NCBI GenBank assembly: GCA_947650285.1
Contig: CANTFL010000155.1
Coordinates: 248,001 to 312,000 of the forward strand
Direction of reading: 5' to 3'
Length of the DNA stretch: 64,000 nt
Source: Hyaloperonospora brassicae
Taxonomy: Eukaryota > Oomycota > Peronosporomycetes > Peronosporales > Peronosporaceae
Part shown: positions 12,642 through 25,249 of the stretch, one piece after another
Layout: every line of letters starts with the position of its first letter
Position numbering within the stretch: position 1 is the stretch's first letter
Made by a program: the position numbers and the translations under genes
The notes under the pieces: generated by a model
The model's input: the letters and a program-made list of their open reading frames with translations, nothing else
Told to the model about the DNA's origin: nothing
The model's database searches: none

Positions 12642-14719
12642 TGTGGCAGAGGGAGTGTCAGTAGGTGAACAGGAGCTTTAGCAGGACGGAGGCGCTTGCG
12701 AATCAAATTCGAAAGTGAGGAAGACGTTGTATTTCAAAACCGCAGGCGAAAAAGGTCAGACGGACGGCGTCGCCAAGCACATTACCTCTACAGACGAGAG
12801 TGCTGCCTCGAGCGTATGGCTCTGTTTACCATAGTCAAGTCCCCACGGCCTGTGCACAGCTGTAGCCAGCACGCACAGAACTGAATGGGAACCAGATGGT
12901 ATATTGCGTTTTCTTATCGCGTCACGACGTGTCCGAATATTAGAGCTCAGAGTGTTGTAATGAGCTTTTTGCCGCAAAGCCTGACAGCTGATCGATCCCC
13001 TTACACAACAATTCATTTCGAAAGACTCAACATCGGATTGCTTCGTTGCCCGTCTGCTTGAATGATGCAGTTGTTGGTGCAGCACAAGCTGCTGAAGGCA
13101 ATGTGGACAAGATTTTTGTCACTTTCGTTCTATCGTAATAGGTTCTTAGTGCAGGACGCAACATTTCGAGTTCTGATTCCGACTTTTTCCGTGCGTAAGG
13201 CCACAGATGGGTCACACACACGCACATGATTGGGCAATCAACAATTGAGGTGTTCGCGGGCGTACAGGTTGAGGAGGTCAATGCTGACTATTGTCGTCGC
13301 AGCCGGACATGAAATATCATATGAATAGGCCTAGGACGTCTTCATTGACTTAGTGCTGTGAAAGGCACCCCTGAACGAGAACGAACATTGATTTGCGATC
13401 TAGAAGGCGGAGGTTCGGGCCTGTGTGCGCACATTAATAGCCAAACTATTCTGCAATTACTTTGTATGTGGGTATGCTGCCTTTCACTTTGTTCGTATCT
13501 ATGTGCATCTGTAGGACATGCGTGACGCTTCGTTGGTCTAACCCTTCAAGGATCTAGAAAGTAGGACGTAAACGGTTACCGTTCGCGCTCGGCGACAGAA
13601 GGGTCTCCTTTCATCCTATACTTTACTACATCATTTCTTTTTCGTATCACAGCGACATCACGAACGAGTTGTTCGATCGCAGGACAACCACGGCAACAAT
13701 ACGGTTGTCACGGAAGAGACATAACAGCGCCGACGGAAGAAAACCTGGCGCCAAGTAAAGTTCCCCTGCACCTGCACATTTTCTGTCCATTTTGGAACGG
13801 CATTTCGTCCGTGTCATCATCGCCTGGTGCATAAATTAAAATTGCTGTCTCTACCATAGATTATGCCACTGCTCATTCGCCACGCAGGTTTTGCGGCCTG
13901 TCGCAGGGTTGGGCGAATGGCTCCGACTGAATATCTAATTTCGAGCTATCTGGCCGCAGCTCGTGGCAGCATGCAGAGATCTACATGGACATTGTATGAT
14001 GCAACAGAAGGATGTGTGTACGAGTGTCTATGACCGCGCAGGTACCGACTATTGTCGATTTGTTCATTGTTGCGAGACTCACAACGAAGCACTTCACAAC
14101 TGACTTGACGCAGCGGTTAACACGGGCACGGTCCTGGCAAAATACCGCTGTCTTCAGCGAACTGGTGCAGCGAATGTGGCGATTAAACAACAGGCTTCAC
14201 AGAGAGGTCAAACGTGCAAACCCGATGCACGTGGTTACCATCATGATCCAGTTCTTTTCATCGATGTCACGTTGTCATGTACCTCGACAAGCCTTTTGTG
14301 CTGCCTCGTCATCGAGCGAACAAGTCTGTAATCTGTCTTTTATAGGTGGACAAAGCAGCACAACCAGAACTGTGAATCGTTAGAGTTTCACACGCGGTAG
14401 ATTAACGATTACGCCAAAAGAACCGTAATTCTGCAGACAAGACATCAACATTTTCAAGAGCCTCTACTTACCATTTCTCGAGCATTCACGCGACGCTAAC
14501 TGAAAATCCGGGGTTCGAGTGCTTCGATGTTGGCACATATCGATGCGACTACAAACGATCCTCCCTAGCGATCGGTACAATGGTGGGATACGGTGCAACA
14601 TGCACAGATGGGTACCGACAACAGTGCGTAGTAAGCTCTCACTGGCTGCAGTGAGAACTAGTGCCCTGATAGATGGCGTGCACCGGACGCTTTAAAGGAA
14701 GGCTTAGTACTTAACGACT
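12642..14719. other. No supportable gene
   Basis: Includes the upstream region of the effector at 11,997-12,641. The only longer frames (109 and 123 codons) have no motif and unremarkable composition. Nothing else was seen. Confidence 0.55.
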
Positions 14720-15041
14720 AGGCTTTGTAAAAGAAAAAGGAACTGTATTATATACATATATATATACATTTAAGTCTTAAATGTGTCTTGTCATGTTAGT
14801 CCAAACTTAACTGTAAAAAATGCAAAACGTGTATGGTGGTGACGTCTACTTATTGCTCATTGCGCGCGTCTAGCAGCGATTGATGGGTTGACATAGTGGA
14901 TATACCGACAGTGGACCCTTGGGTCACTGCAACAACATCACTGAGCTCAGTGATATCGTTATAAGAATATTAGACTTACTATTCTCTATTATCATGATTG
15001 TTGTAAATGATGTATTCTGTAACAGGGGTCGACCCGTTACA
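14720..15041 (-). repeat. Solo gypsy LTR, minus orientation
   Basis: The reverse complement of element A's LTR aligns in order: GTAAAAG, AACTGT, AATTTAAGTCTT, then ATGGTGGTGACGTC, then CATTGCGCGCGTC, then TAGCAGCGATTG. The sequence ends at 15041 with the LTR terminal stem (GTAACAGGGG / CCCGTTAC). No gag or pol lies next to it, so it looks like a solo LTR left by recombination or a remnant of a deleted element. The lower boundary is approximate. Confidence 0.72.
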
Positions 15042-17571
15042 TACCGTATCTCAGTGTGGGAGAATGGTACAGCACTTATGTCGTTTACCATCTGGTGTGT
15101 TAATGAAGACCAGTGGTCGTCCATTTATTTTCCTGTCAAATAAGTAATCCTCCGTCGCGTTGTCACCTTCGGAAGTGGAATACACGGTCCTAACACTTGC
15201 TACTCAACACTTATTCTGGCTGCGACAGCTTTTGGCGAGATCTAAAGCGGCTACCACCGCTCTCATTCATCTACGTGTAAAACAATGCTGCAATTGAAAT
15301 GCTACGAATGAAGGCGGTTTGTCAAAATAACGTATTTATCGTCGGCTTTACTGAAAATCGGGACCACGTAACTTCGTGGAGATACCGTTGTTCAACACGT
15401 TCCAACAAAATTCAAAAAGCTTACCTCCTAGTTGGCGTGCCCACGCTACAGTTTGTTACATTCCTTGAATAAGCGGCCATGCTGCTTCAAAGGGAATGCT
15501 GGCAACTGCATTTAAGAAAAGAGTTGATCGGTTGCGTCACCCGAAGTTTGGACATATTACAGTCGAATGATTGATAACCTGCAGCGTTCTACGGTATTGA
15601 AGGCTACAGCAAGATCCGATGCTTAAGCGTGTGTGGTATTGTGCATGATCTTATTCGTGCATAAGTGGATACAAATAGGTACAGCTAGACGTATCGCAAG
15701 GTATAAGCGATCACACAAGGAAGAAGACGAGAATACGAAATTAGCATGTTGTATATTTCACGTACTTTCCGGTTTCCTTCTACTAGACGAGCTGTTGATG
15801 AAGACCGTCAAGCTTTGACACTCGCAAATTCAAACATACATATGAATTTATGGTCTTCGGAAAAGCGGCAAGTTCTATGGCTCGAACAGAGGCCCATAAC
15901 TGATGCTGGTGCTTTTATGGTGCAAGCAGCTGATTTAGACCCAGCGAATGAACCACAGCAAGAGTGGAGAGGTATAGAGAAGCTATACTGCATGATCCTG
16001 CTATCTAGCCTACGAATCGAAGGACATTTAACACGTGCTTGTTAAGATCCAACGCTGTCATTTGATGGGTGGTCGCGTCGTCGGTGTGGATGCCGGTGTG
16101 CCAAAGCTGGAAAGCGCTCGTCCTTTACCTCACGCCTCGTCTTCTCTTCTCTTTTGTTGAGGATTCTAAGTGCCTGGGAGAGGTTGTAGTCCTATATTTA
16201 TGTAGTTCGGAGGCCTTGCACTACGACGATCACCTTTGCTTAATACGCTACTTCAGCGTCATAGCTCATCAATAGCCTTTCTTCAGCAAGCAGGCGCTAT
16301 TTTGATGCAATTATCCGCAATGCATGCTCTGCTTTCGTCCTGCAACATTGCTATATATTTGCGTGCCTCAAGAAGTCCGGATCCGCTATATCCCGCGAAT
16401 GGGCATTGTGCATCGCAGAAATGTGATGAATATCATATCTGGCTTTTGGAACGAGAATGACGGACCGCAATCGATAATTCTATGACGACGCCACGGAAGC
16501 GGATCGGAATGACGAGGTACCGATCATGTTAAGTCGATCTCGCATGCAAGGCAGCGTAACCATACATCTGCAGGCTACTATAGAGTGCGCGAGTAGTGTT
16601 GAATCCGTTGGTCAGCTTGCGACTTGGACAACTAGATGTCAAATTGTTGCGTATAGCGGACTAGTCCATCAGTTCGAGTCGATAGTAGATGCTATGATGA
16701 AGAAAAACACCGTGCCACGAAAGCGGAGATAGCGCAGGATTAAATTCGCTGTTTAAACGCTTGCAGAAAAATCAGCAATACGCTTCGCTGCTTTCGTACG
16801 GTAAGAACAACGGAGCACTTCAGTTGTTGCGGATATCTCATTCACGTACTGACCTTATCTTCGGTTGCTTGACGACATCGCGTAAGAACCGCTTTTGCGA
16901 GGCAATCGCGCTTGTTGTTCCAGTATTTGCCGGACCCACTCCGATGCTCCGCTTTGCATCTCAAACACAACAGAGGAGTGCACAAACAAACTCTGACGGT
17001 AGAAGCAGACGTTTTAATATGATACTCGTGTCGGCCGTTCAACTTTTGCGCGCGGTATACCCACGTGGACAGATGCCGTGGAAGTCACTCGATCGTAACC
17101 TCAACTTGGTGTAAAAAGCGGCTGATCACAAAATTATCGCTATCAGATAAATAACACGTTACCGCAACAATGCGGTGCCGCTACAACGTCATACGACGCG
17201 ACTGACTTTAATAACAGCGGACTAAAACAAGATGTGGGAATAGTACTTGTCAATACGTTGCGCTATGATCGACTGAAACATTACGCGCATCAATGAAAAT
17301 GGAGAAGTTGCTCGCATACGCTTCTTTGTTACACGTCGAATGAACTACAAGACTTTTGTTATCAAGGCAATGACCTAGTCGTGACCACTTTCGTACAAAT
17401 CTACTACCATTGCCACCTGCTGCGTCGCGTCAGATACACTTTGCTATCGCCTGACTTAGCGACGCTGTATATCCGTCTTTTGCGGAATACGCGCTCTTGC
17501 CTCATACTCTCGCACCTCTATCCGAGCAACACTTACTTCTTGATAGCTACTATTAGGCAACAACGACACAC
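15042..17571. other. No supportable gene
   Basis: Several short plus-strand frames (up to 117 codons) with no start context, motif or neighbour that would support them. Nothing else was seen. Confidence 0.55.
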
Positions 17572-18681
17572 TTACGCTCTCAAGTCAATGACCATGACGC
17601 AGATGTTGTCCATGCTGCCTCGTGCATACGCCTCCTCCATGAGATGCTGCGCTGCTGTCTGCGGATCTTCATATTTGAGCACCAGCTGCGCTACGTCTTC
17701 ATTGGAGACCGTATCCCAAACACCGTCGCTTGCCAAAACTAAATACTGGTCCTCCTCCGTCCGCGTGAGCTGCTTCACTTCAGGTTCTGCGACCACGAGC
17801 GGCTTGAGCATGCGGTCTCCGATCGCTCGAGACACAGCCAAAATGCCTTCGACGCGCCATACGCCCCAGAACACAACCGATCCTCCCAGCTCTTGAATTC
17901 GACGGCGCTCGTCTGGTCGATTCGGTTTATGGTCCAACGTCAAAACCGACACATTGCCATTGCGATGCACTAAGACAGCGCGAGAGTCTCCTGTATGTGC
18001 CACAAACATCTCGTTGCCTTGCGTGAACACCACAACGGCCGTCGTGCCATCTTCTGCGTTTCTGCTATTGGCAATTTGCAGGTACTGTAAAGACAAAGCA
18101 GAGATCAAACAGCACTTAGTCCAGCTTGTCAACATGCTTCAACTTGTGGCTACAAAAAAGTGTAAAACCTCTTGATCTGTCCGCAAGAACCCGCTCCTTA
18201 GCGCTTCTGCCGGTTCCTTTGTGATCGATGGCTCTCGGATCACGTTCTGACACATGGCCTGTACACAATAGCTGCAACACCACATTAGTCAGCACCACGA
18301 CCACCAGTCCGTACAGGTGTACGTGTGCCTCTCCCTCTCTCTCTCTCGCTCGTACTCTGCCGCTCCGTCGCCTCCGTGCCCGTCAAAAATGCCGTAGAAA
18401 CTCTGCTTAGGGTCGCCATTCAAGTCGGCTACTGCCGTGTGGCGGTCTTCCATGTACGGCCGTCTCCCTTGCATCTGCGACACGCCATAGCGGTAATGCA
18501 CGTGTGGGTTAATGGGCGGACACGTCTCCACCTCGTACGGCGTGATGCCCGCGCGCCAGGACAGGACGACGTAGCGCAGCACCACCACGAGCACGAGCCC
18601 AAGCAGCGCCTGGACGAGGAAGCTGCTGCGGAGCGACTGCGCCATGAACTGCACACTCGCGCGGTCCAGCGACGGCGCCAT
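17572..18681 (-). CDS. Membrane-anchored PP2C-type protein phosphatase, 3 exons
   Basis: This is a metal-dependent Ser/Thr phosphatase of the PPM/PP2C family. I rebuilt it as exons 18681-18356, 18271-18169 and 18084-17572 with two 84-bp GT-AG introns, giving 313 aa in one frame. Residues 19-42 are a hydrophobic membrane anchor before the catalytic domain, so the enzyme is probably tethered to a membrane. Motifs appear in family order: MEDRH (77-81), DGHGG (100-104), DGTTA, HTGDSRAVL, DHKP, GILAVSRAIGD, LASDGVWD and, near the end, DNICVMVID. These include the metal-binding Asp residues. ATG 18681 was chosen because upstream sequence in that frame is Ala/Arg-rich and unlike the family. A CT-rich microsatellite sits in intron 1. 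All key residues are present. The substrate is unknown. Confidence 0.92.
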
Positions 18682-18964
18682 GAGCCGTAGAAAGTCAGCA
18701 AAGTGATTCCAGTGAGGAGCTACTGCTGCTGCTGCTGCGTGCGACGTGTTACGACGGGACGACAACTGGTGGGGTAGGGGATACGAGCGGGGCTGTGCGT
18801 AACGGGGGTTCGGGCACGAGCATTGACCAATCAAACGATCGCAGGACGGTGGGCGCGACGAATCACAGCAGTTGAGCAGCTCTTGCGGCCAATTCGGTGT
18901 GGCGACGCCAAACGGCGTGGCTCCTGACGTTCTTCTATTGGCTAAAACAAAACGCACGGCACCT
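18682..18964. promoter_or_regulatory. Upstream region of the PP2C gene
   Basis: A 283-bp spacer between the stop of the nuclease-like gene and the PP2C start. It contains ACCAATCAAACG near 18826 and an inverted CCAAT (ATTGG) near 18937. These are candidate CCAAT elements only. Confidence 0.35.
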
Positions 18965-19640
18965 TCACCCGAGGATGCGGTTGCCGTACGTGAGCACGAG
19001 CGCATGTTCCTGACGCGTGAACAAAGAGCCGACCGTGAGCTTTGGTAGGAGCGTCTGGGCACGATCGTTCAGCTGGAACGACGTCAGGCGGCATCGCTCC
19101 GTGTCCACCGTGCACAGAACGGCGGGATGCGTCATCCGGAGGAGGAAGCGCTGGGCATAGAGGCTGAAGCCCGACGCCGAGGCAAAGAGACCCACTGTTG
19201 CCGGTGGGAAGCAGCTTTTGAGCACGCCGTGGAACTCTCGCACGTACTGGACACCCACTGGTTTGCCCCCGTTCTTGCACTGTGTCACTACATCGACGGT
19301 CATGTCCGGCAGCGTCCACAGTCCCTGTGGTGTACGCAGTGGTCACAACACTGTTAGCAAGTGCACTGACGCTAAACTACGTCCTGTTTGATCATTCTAT
19401 TCGGTAATTCAGTACTATTCGTGCAACCTGATGATCGATGCCACCGTCTTGCGACTGCTGCGTGGGCTGCAGCTCGCAGTTGAGCGTCTGCATAATGTCC
19501 GCGACCTGTATCTCAAACGCCAGACCTTTGTCACGGCCAGTCGATCGAACAGGGACAGTAGAGGCTGTTGATGCTGTCGCACTTGACAGGTTGCGCCGCA
19601 AGCCGACGCCGCAGCGTCGCCCCATCAACGTCGCGTTCAT
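18965..19640 (-). CDS. PD-(D/E)XK nuclease-like protein, probably mitochondrial, 2 exons
   Basis: Exons 19640-19428 and 19324-18965 join across a 103-bp GT-AG intron to give 190 aa. Residues 1-30 are rich in Arg, Ser and Ala with no acidic residue, which fits a mitochondrial presequence. The core carries a restriction-endonuclease-like active site: E43 in GLAFE, DGGID (65-69), then VVTQCK with the Q-x-K pair at 86-88, followed by REFHGVL. This matches the Mrr/RRG7-type fold, whose yeast member is needed for respiratory growth. The splice join restores DGGIDHQ-GLWTLPD, and the continuity of that motif supports the intron. An upstream GTG in frame (19694) was not taken as the start. The start lies 153 bp from that of the divergent coiled-coil gene. 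The nuclease fold is fairly sure; the biological role is inferred. Confidence 0.78.
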
Positions 19641-19793
19641 TCGAATGCGTAGTATTGCTCTTGTTTCGGTGCGCACTGACAACCGTGATCTCACTTGAGT
19701 GACACGTCAAATAGTGACATGGGCCTGCCGTGCGGACAAGAGTGATGGTCACTGCAACTTTCCTTCCGCCCTGCCGCCTGTCCTGCACCGGCA
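19641..19793. promoter_or_regulatory. Short divergent promoter region
   Basis: Only 153 bp separate the start codons of the nuclease-like gene (-) and the coiled-coil gene (+), so both must share regulatory sequence here. I see no clear TATA or initiator consensus. Confidence 0.5.
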
Positions 19794-21431
19794 ATGGCGA
19801 GCGGTCCGTCGTCGCTGTGGCTCGAGCGCTTCTACGCGACGTTTCCGACACTGCGCGAGCAGCAGCTGGAGATTTGCCGCCTGTACGAAGCGACGCTCGA
19901 CGCGCAGCAGACGCCGCGCTCGAGTGCGTTCGCACGCGAAGAAGAGCAAAAGCGACACGTCCATGAGCTGCAACGAGAGCTGCAGGAACAGGACGTGCAG
20001 ATGCTCGAAGCGGCTGAGACGATTGAGATGCTCATGAGGGACGTGCAAGTGGCGCGGGAGGTCGCGAGGCGCGCGGAGAAGGCGCAGCGGGAAGCAGAAG
20101 CGGATCAGATGCTTCGGCACGTGCTCCAAGAGAGTGACGGCGAAGGAAGTGACGCAGTTGCTGGACAGGCAACGGATCTTGAGACAGAGAGTGCAGTGGA
20201 CACGGAGCAACGGAGCGCGGGCAGAGATAAGGAGCTGGAGCACGAAGGAAGAGCGGTCACGGAGGCTCGAGAGAGGCTTTCGACACTGACGTCGTCGCAA
20301 GCGGTACAAGAGACTGAGCAGCCGGTTGGGATTCATGTGCAGCGCGGGGCCGAGTCAGTGGAGCAACGAACAGCAGGAGAGATGCAGCAGTACAGAGCGA
20401 TGGACGGTGTGCGTCAAGAACTTGTTGCAGTGTTGCAGGCTCAAGTGCAGGCCCTTCGGTTGGACAAGACGAGCTTGGACAGTGCAATGGTTGTATGCCA
20501 GCGGTCGATCGACAAGCGCATTCAAGTGCTGGAGCACGACCGGCAGCAGATTGAAGCAGAGAACTGCCGCCTTCGTGCGGAGTTAGCTCGTGTGTTGCAA
20601 AGCCTGAACTCTTTGGACGTGAAGCTACGTGCACTACAAGCGGAAGACGATCGAGAGACGGCAACGGTACAGGAAAAGATAGAAGCACGGCTTGCACGAG
20701 CGTGGGCGCATCAAGACCAGCTTGCTCGTCGCGTGACGAATGCGGAGCAGAAGATGGCACTGATGGCATCGACGGCCGAAGTGACGGGTAGTAGGCAGCT
20801 CGAGGAAGGACAGAGTCAAGTTGTGGACGAGAAGCAGACGCTTCTCGTGCAATTAGACGAAGAGCGTCGGCAATCGGAAGGATTGAGACGTTCGATGAGC
20901 ATACTACAAGAGTCGATGGAGTCGGCACTGAAGGAGTTACGTGACGTGGAGATTGAGCTTCGCGCGATCAACAGTGATCTCGCTTGTGGTGACGCACAGC
21001 ACGACACATTGGCCGGGCTTGCGAAACAGGTGATTTCGGATTATACGAGGTACGCATAGTCTCGGCATTCTGCTGTGCTGTGGTTGGAATGTCTCACGTT
21101 CCTTTAGGTTCAAGCAGAATGGTGTCTGCGTCGAGGCCTTCGTGGCGTCCATGCAGGTCGAGCACCTGACGTCTTTGATGCATGCGCATCTCAGTCGCCT
21201 TCGTGCACTGCGTAGTCCACAAGAAATCTACTCTACTTCGACAAGCATTCGGTACGCTATAGGATTACTTAACATGCTCAGGGGTGGTAACGTAATTACT
21301 CTTCTGTGATCAGATACTTGCCGCGCAGTGACAGCGACGAGTCGGCGGACGATGGATGGGACACTCTCGACAACCACGAGGCTATTGCTGGTGTTGACTT
21401 GCTTCGCCGTGAAACAGTCCAAGGCGACTGA
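19794..21431 (+). CDS. Long coiled-coil protein, 3 exons, unrecognised
   Basis: Exons 19794-21049, 21108-21251 and 21314-21431, with introns of 58 and 62 bp (donors GTACGC, acceptors TTTAG and ATCAG), give 505 aa in one frame. Reading straight through the first intron would end in TAG after residue 421, so the intron is needed for the acidic C-terminal tail (DSDESADDGWDTL). The N-terminus (WLERFYATFPTLREQQLEI) is compact. Residues of about 45-100 and 190-400 are Gln/Glu/Arg/Leu heptad-rich and predict long coiled coils, with a low-complexity acidic stretch between. No catalytic motif is visible. Cytoskeletal, centrosomal or flagellar scaffolding would be typical for such a protein, but nothing in the sequence decides it. 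Strong GC bias at third positions matches the neighbouring conserved genes. Confidence 0.85.
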
Positions 21432-22561
21432 CTATAAAAGTCCGCAATAACTATCGACTAAGTGCCGCTGTTCCTGAAGGTAACGGTTCATTCTATCCTG
21501 TGATCATTCTGTTGTGATGTCAAATTTGTAGTCTTGTCAAGCTGTCTACTTAAATGCAACGAGAATCTGTTAACTCGTCGCATGATGCTACGTACTGTGA
21601 CGTCTCGTCAGCAAAAGGTTTTGCCTGCAAGCTCTCGTTTTTTGAATGTCATACACTAACAATGTGATGTAAATGACCGATGGACCGACAGTGTCAACAC
21701 TGCGCATGTTGATCACAGCAAGTATAGCTTGACAGTACGATTGCAAGTTGTCAACGGCAGAGGCCATATTGACCATGCAAAGTCACGAAATTTTTCTGAT
21801 CGTGCAAAGCAAGAGCAACGTAGGGTAAAGGGGTCATCAATCGGCCTCATAATCGACCAAAGGAAGAACGGGACTCAAAAACTCTGTTCACACCAGATCA
21901 ACTACTCGATTTATCGGTAACGTTTCGGAAAAGGACGCTCGCTATAGGACTGAGCAAGATCTGACCGGACGACACCACCCACTAGAAGTCATGCAGTGTG
22001 AAAAGCAAATATAGTGCTAAAGTGACACATTGCAATCGGCCAGACGTACGTATGGCCCTCCATCTTAGCATTATATCTACATGCACGGTCACGCGTGTCT
22101 GGTCATACTTGAGCTCTTATTGCGGCTTGCATCAGACGCAAATGCACATCGAGTCGCTGTTGTTAAGGATCGGCTTCAAAGCACAAAGACAGATGAACCT
22201 ATGCAATCAAGACATGTGGCCTATCTAGGCAGGCTCGAGCGGCCAAACGACTTCGACGACAACTAACAGTTTCCTGTCTTGATCGGGCAATGAGTTCCAG
22301 CTGTACTTTCCTCGTAGGTACGGTGCAATGTATCGATCGGCAGTGTTACAAAGTTTGACATACGCCATACCAGTAGCTTACGACATTACAATTATCTTAT
22401 GCTCCATTACAGGCCATAAGCTCGATCCGGTTAGACTGTAAACCTCATCAAAGAGACAAAGCGCATGAGCAAGAAGTGCCTATTCATCCTTAGCCGCAAT
22501 GACCACATGCAGTCCAACAAACGTAGTGATCGAACAGACTCGTCTTTCTGCTCATGCAACG
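21432..22561. other. Intergenic, no supportable gene
   Basis: Space between the ends of the convergent coiled-coil and CCDC22 genes. Short frames only; no repeat or RNA gene seen. Confidence 0.6.
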
Positions 22562-24801
22562 CTACGAGCCCTTATGTGCTCGCAACTCGTTTTGTAACGT
22601 GACGTTTTCTACTCGCACGCTCTCCAGATCCGCAAGCACCTTGTCCAAGTGTTTGCTGCTCTCACGGGCCTCCAGCTGAGAGATCCAATTTTGCAGATCG
22701 CGAGCCGCGTTCTCTTTTTCGCTAACGTCGCCCACAGCGACAATGAGCTCGTTGAACAACTCGCGCACTTTTGCGAACTTGCGGTAACACTCTATGTATG
22801 CGTCAGCCTTCGAGCTCTTGGCGCTTTTGCTTTTGCTGGTTGCGCTGTATATGTTTTCTTCAGCCGCAGCTGCCACTCGCTTTTTCGTCGCTGACGCAGC
22901 CTCCACCTGCTGTTGTAGCGTCTTGATATCGGCCAAAACCTTTGCGATATCCTGCTTTTGCTTGTGAACCTGCTTGATGATGTCCATGATGCGTGACGTA
23001 TAGACGCTCCGCGTCATGGCCCCACCACCGCCGTCTTCCTTTGTGCCGTGCTTCGCCATCTGTCGCTCATGAGCCTTTTCTAATGTTTGGAATGTTTCCG
23101 CCTTTGAGTGAATGATGCCATTAAATGTCTGCATGTCAGTTTGGAACGTCTTCATCTCGCGAACAAGTTGTCGGCGTCGAGCCTTTTCGCTCGCGACATG
23201 GTCTTTCAACTCGTTGTATTCCTTCAGCAAAGGTTGACGAGCAACTTCCATTTGCTGTGCTGCTTCCTCCTTCTTTTCTGCGTTTCTTTTGCAAATCGAC
23301 TCGAGCTTCGCTACTTTTGTCGATGCATCTGGAAGCAACGCCAGTAGCTGCTTTTTTCGTGCAAGTTTTCTCTGCATCTCCTGCCCCCTAGTTTTCGTCT
23401 CAAGAATGTGCTGCTCGATCTGGTGCAGCTCATCGCGTTTACGACGCAACACTTTCTGCATTGCAGCAAGGCGGTGCTTCGTGTCATTGACGAGTTTTTC
23501 GGTATCTCCAAGAAGCTGCTCTTCGTTGTTTTCCACCGGATCGGCAGAAGTCCCTTGTCGCCCTTGACTCGTGTCAACGCTATTCAGCTCCCCTGATTCG
23601 AACGCGCTGCTCACTCTGGTACATACACCATCAGGTTCCGGTGCTGAAACGTTGAAGGAGATCGGCACGTCCGGAAGCTCAATGCCAATGATTGTTTGCG
23701 GTGGAGTTAAACCATCTCCGCCGCTCCTTACACTAGTCTCTTGCCAGGCAAGACAACCGCTATCCCCCGCACTTCTCTGAGCAGCTCCAGCCTGTTCCTG
23801 GCTTATCTCAAGATCCATTCTTTCTGTCTCGCCCTCGTCCTCGAGTTCATCGTCCCGAAGACGGATCGTCGTCTTACACTTTTCTACCGCAAGAGCCTCC
23901 AAAAGTGACGTCACTTTTACCGAGTCACGCGGAAAACCTTCAAACAACTTCTGTGTCGATTTCGTCGATCGGTTCCACGGCAATTCCAGCGGAGATGTCT
24001 GTAAAGGCAGTCGTTGAAACCCTCGCAGTCCCTCCACGTGCTGATGTGGCAGCATATAAAGCGTCTTTTCTCGCTTCCATTTACTGAAAATATCACGTAA
24101 TGACTCACGTCCGACCACCGACCCTTCTTGCCAGTCTCCCGTCCTTCTTCCCATGCTTTCTGAGGCATGTCCTTGCTTCATATCTTCCTCTTTGACATCC
24201 TCGTGCTCGGTCTTCGGTAGCTTGCTCACGATCCACGTTAAAATCTTCCTCGTCTCTTTCGCACTTGGATACAAAAAGTGGTGATAGCTGCAGTCTCCGC
24301 CATACCCTAGTTCCTGTACGCACGACAAAATACCAGCAACCACATTATCAAATATCACTGTAATCTCATACACACATACTTGAGCAGCAACAAATTGCAT
24401 CGATGAAAAACCTTGAGAATATTGGCAATTGTCAGCCCAACGCGATGTTTCGCCGCGACGGCCGTCGGAGCTACTGCATCGATAGACGGAAGCGTGAAAC
24501 GCGCACCATTGTTAGCTTTCTTTAATTGTGTCAGACACTTGTGCATGAGCGCGAGGAACTCGTCCGACGTGAGATCGGATACCGTCCAGGACGCAGATTC
24601 TCGAGCACAGGCTGGTCTACAATAATTGCAATATCACATTACAATGGTGAGAACTACTTGCAATGGGTTGTTGAGGCGATACTCGTGAGGCGGTACTCGA
24701 AAACACCCAAAGCGAGCGTAGAAAACAATGTATCGCTGAGTAACGCACACGATGTCACTTTGTTGTAGTGCCGCAACGATTAAGGCGTCGGCTTCGGCCA
24801 T
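22562..24801 (-). CDS. CCDC22: CCDC22 homologue (Commander/CCC complex), 3 exons
   Basis: CCDC22 is a scaffold of the Commander/CCC complex, which with COMMD proteins and CCDC93 recycles membrane cargo from endosomes. Exons 24801-24749, 24616-24412 and 24313-22562 join through introns of 132 and 98 bp to give 669 aa. The N-terminus MAEADALIVAALQQ matches the family's opening. ELGYGGDCSYHHFLYPS (from residue 87) is the hallmark of its calponin-homology-like NN-CH domain. A disordered acidic middle follows, then two long coiled coils. These include SVYTSRIMDIIKQVHKQKQD and a block ending in DLQNWISQLEARE, which parallel the conserved C-terminal half. Length is close to the animal protein. Exon 1 is short and its donor (GTGCGT) was picked to keep frame, so it is the least certain junction. 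A (GT)7 repeat lies just upstream of the ATG. Confidence 0.88.
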
Positions 24802-25249
24802 GTTGATAAAGTGTGTGTGTGTGTGACGTGTGAGAATCACGTACGTCGTCGAGTTTGTGAAACTTGATATAGCTTCTTTGCGTTCACTGCTTTGTACAGA
24901 TTGACCGACTAAGTTTTCCTGTCTAAGTGCGAGCTGGTCAAAATGATGCGCATGGACGCACTCGATCACGTTGGTACGTGTGCTTATAGTATGTTTTCTA
25001 GTGTAATGTCGCCGTTGTTATCGGTGATACTGTGCTCGAGAAAAAAGGCGGATACCGAGAGAATTTAGTCATCTATCAGAACGATCAAGTTATGGCACTC
25101 GCGTCATGTCTAAATACGTGTCAATAGTATCTCAACGTGCACTGTGAGGAGCACTACACATCACAGCCTGTACAAACGGTTAGTCAACCATTACATGCAA
25201 TTGGCTGGTAAATTATGCTCAATATGTTCCTCGCGCGGTGGTCATCACT
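24802..25249. other. CCDC22 upstream region with GT microsatellite
   Basis: (GT)7 at 24811-24825 directly upstream of the CCDC22 start, then unremarkable sequence up to the gypsy insertion. The last five bases, TCACT (25245-25249), are one copy of the target-site duplication. Confidence 0.7.

Noticed and set aside
12367..12706. Plus- and minus-strand ORFs of about 100 codons overlapping the effector at 12 kb
   Set aside because: Other-frame shadows of the effector coding sequence.
14505..14530. GGTTCGAGT as a tRNA B-box
   Set aside because: No acceptor stem or A-box at the right distance.
19641..19694. GTG at 19694 as start of the nuclease-like gene
   Set aside because: It is not ATG and would add an acidic residue to the presequence; the ATG at 19640 gives a better mitochondrial targeting peptide.
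20257..20928. 223-codon minus-strand ORF
   Set aside because: Shadow of the GC-rich coiled-coil gene on the plus strand; low-complexity and without motif.
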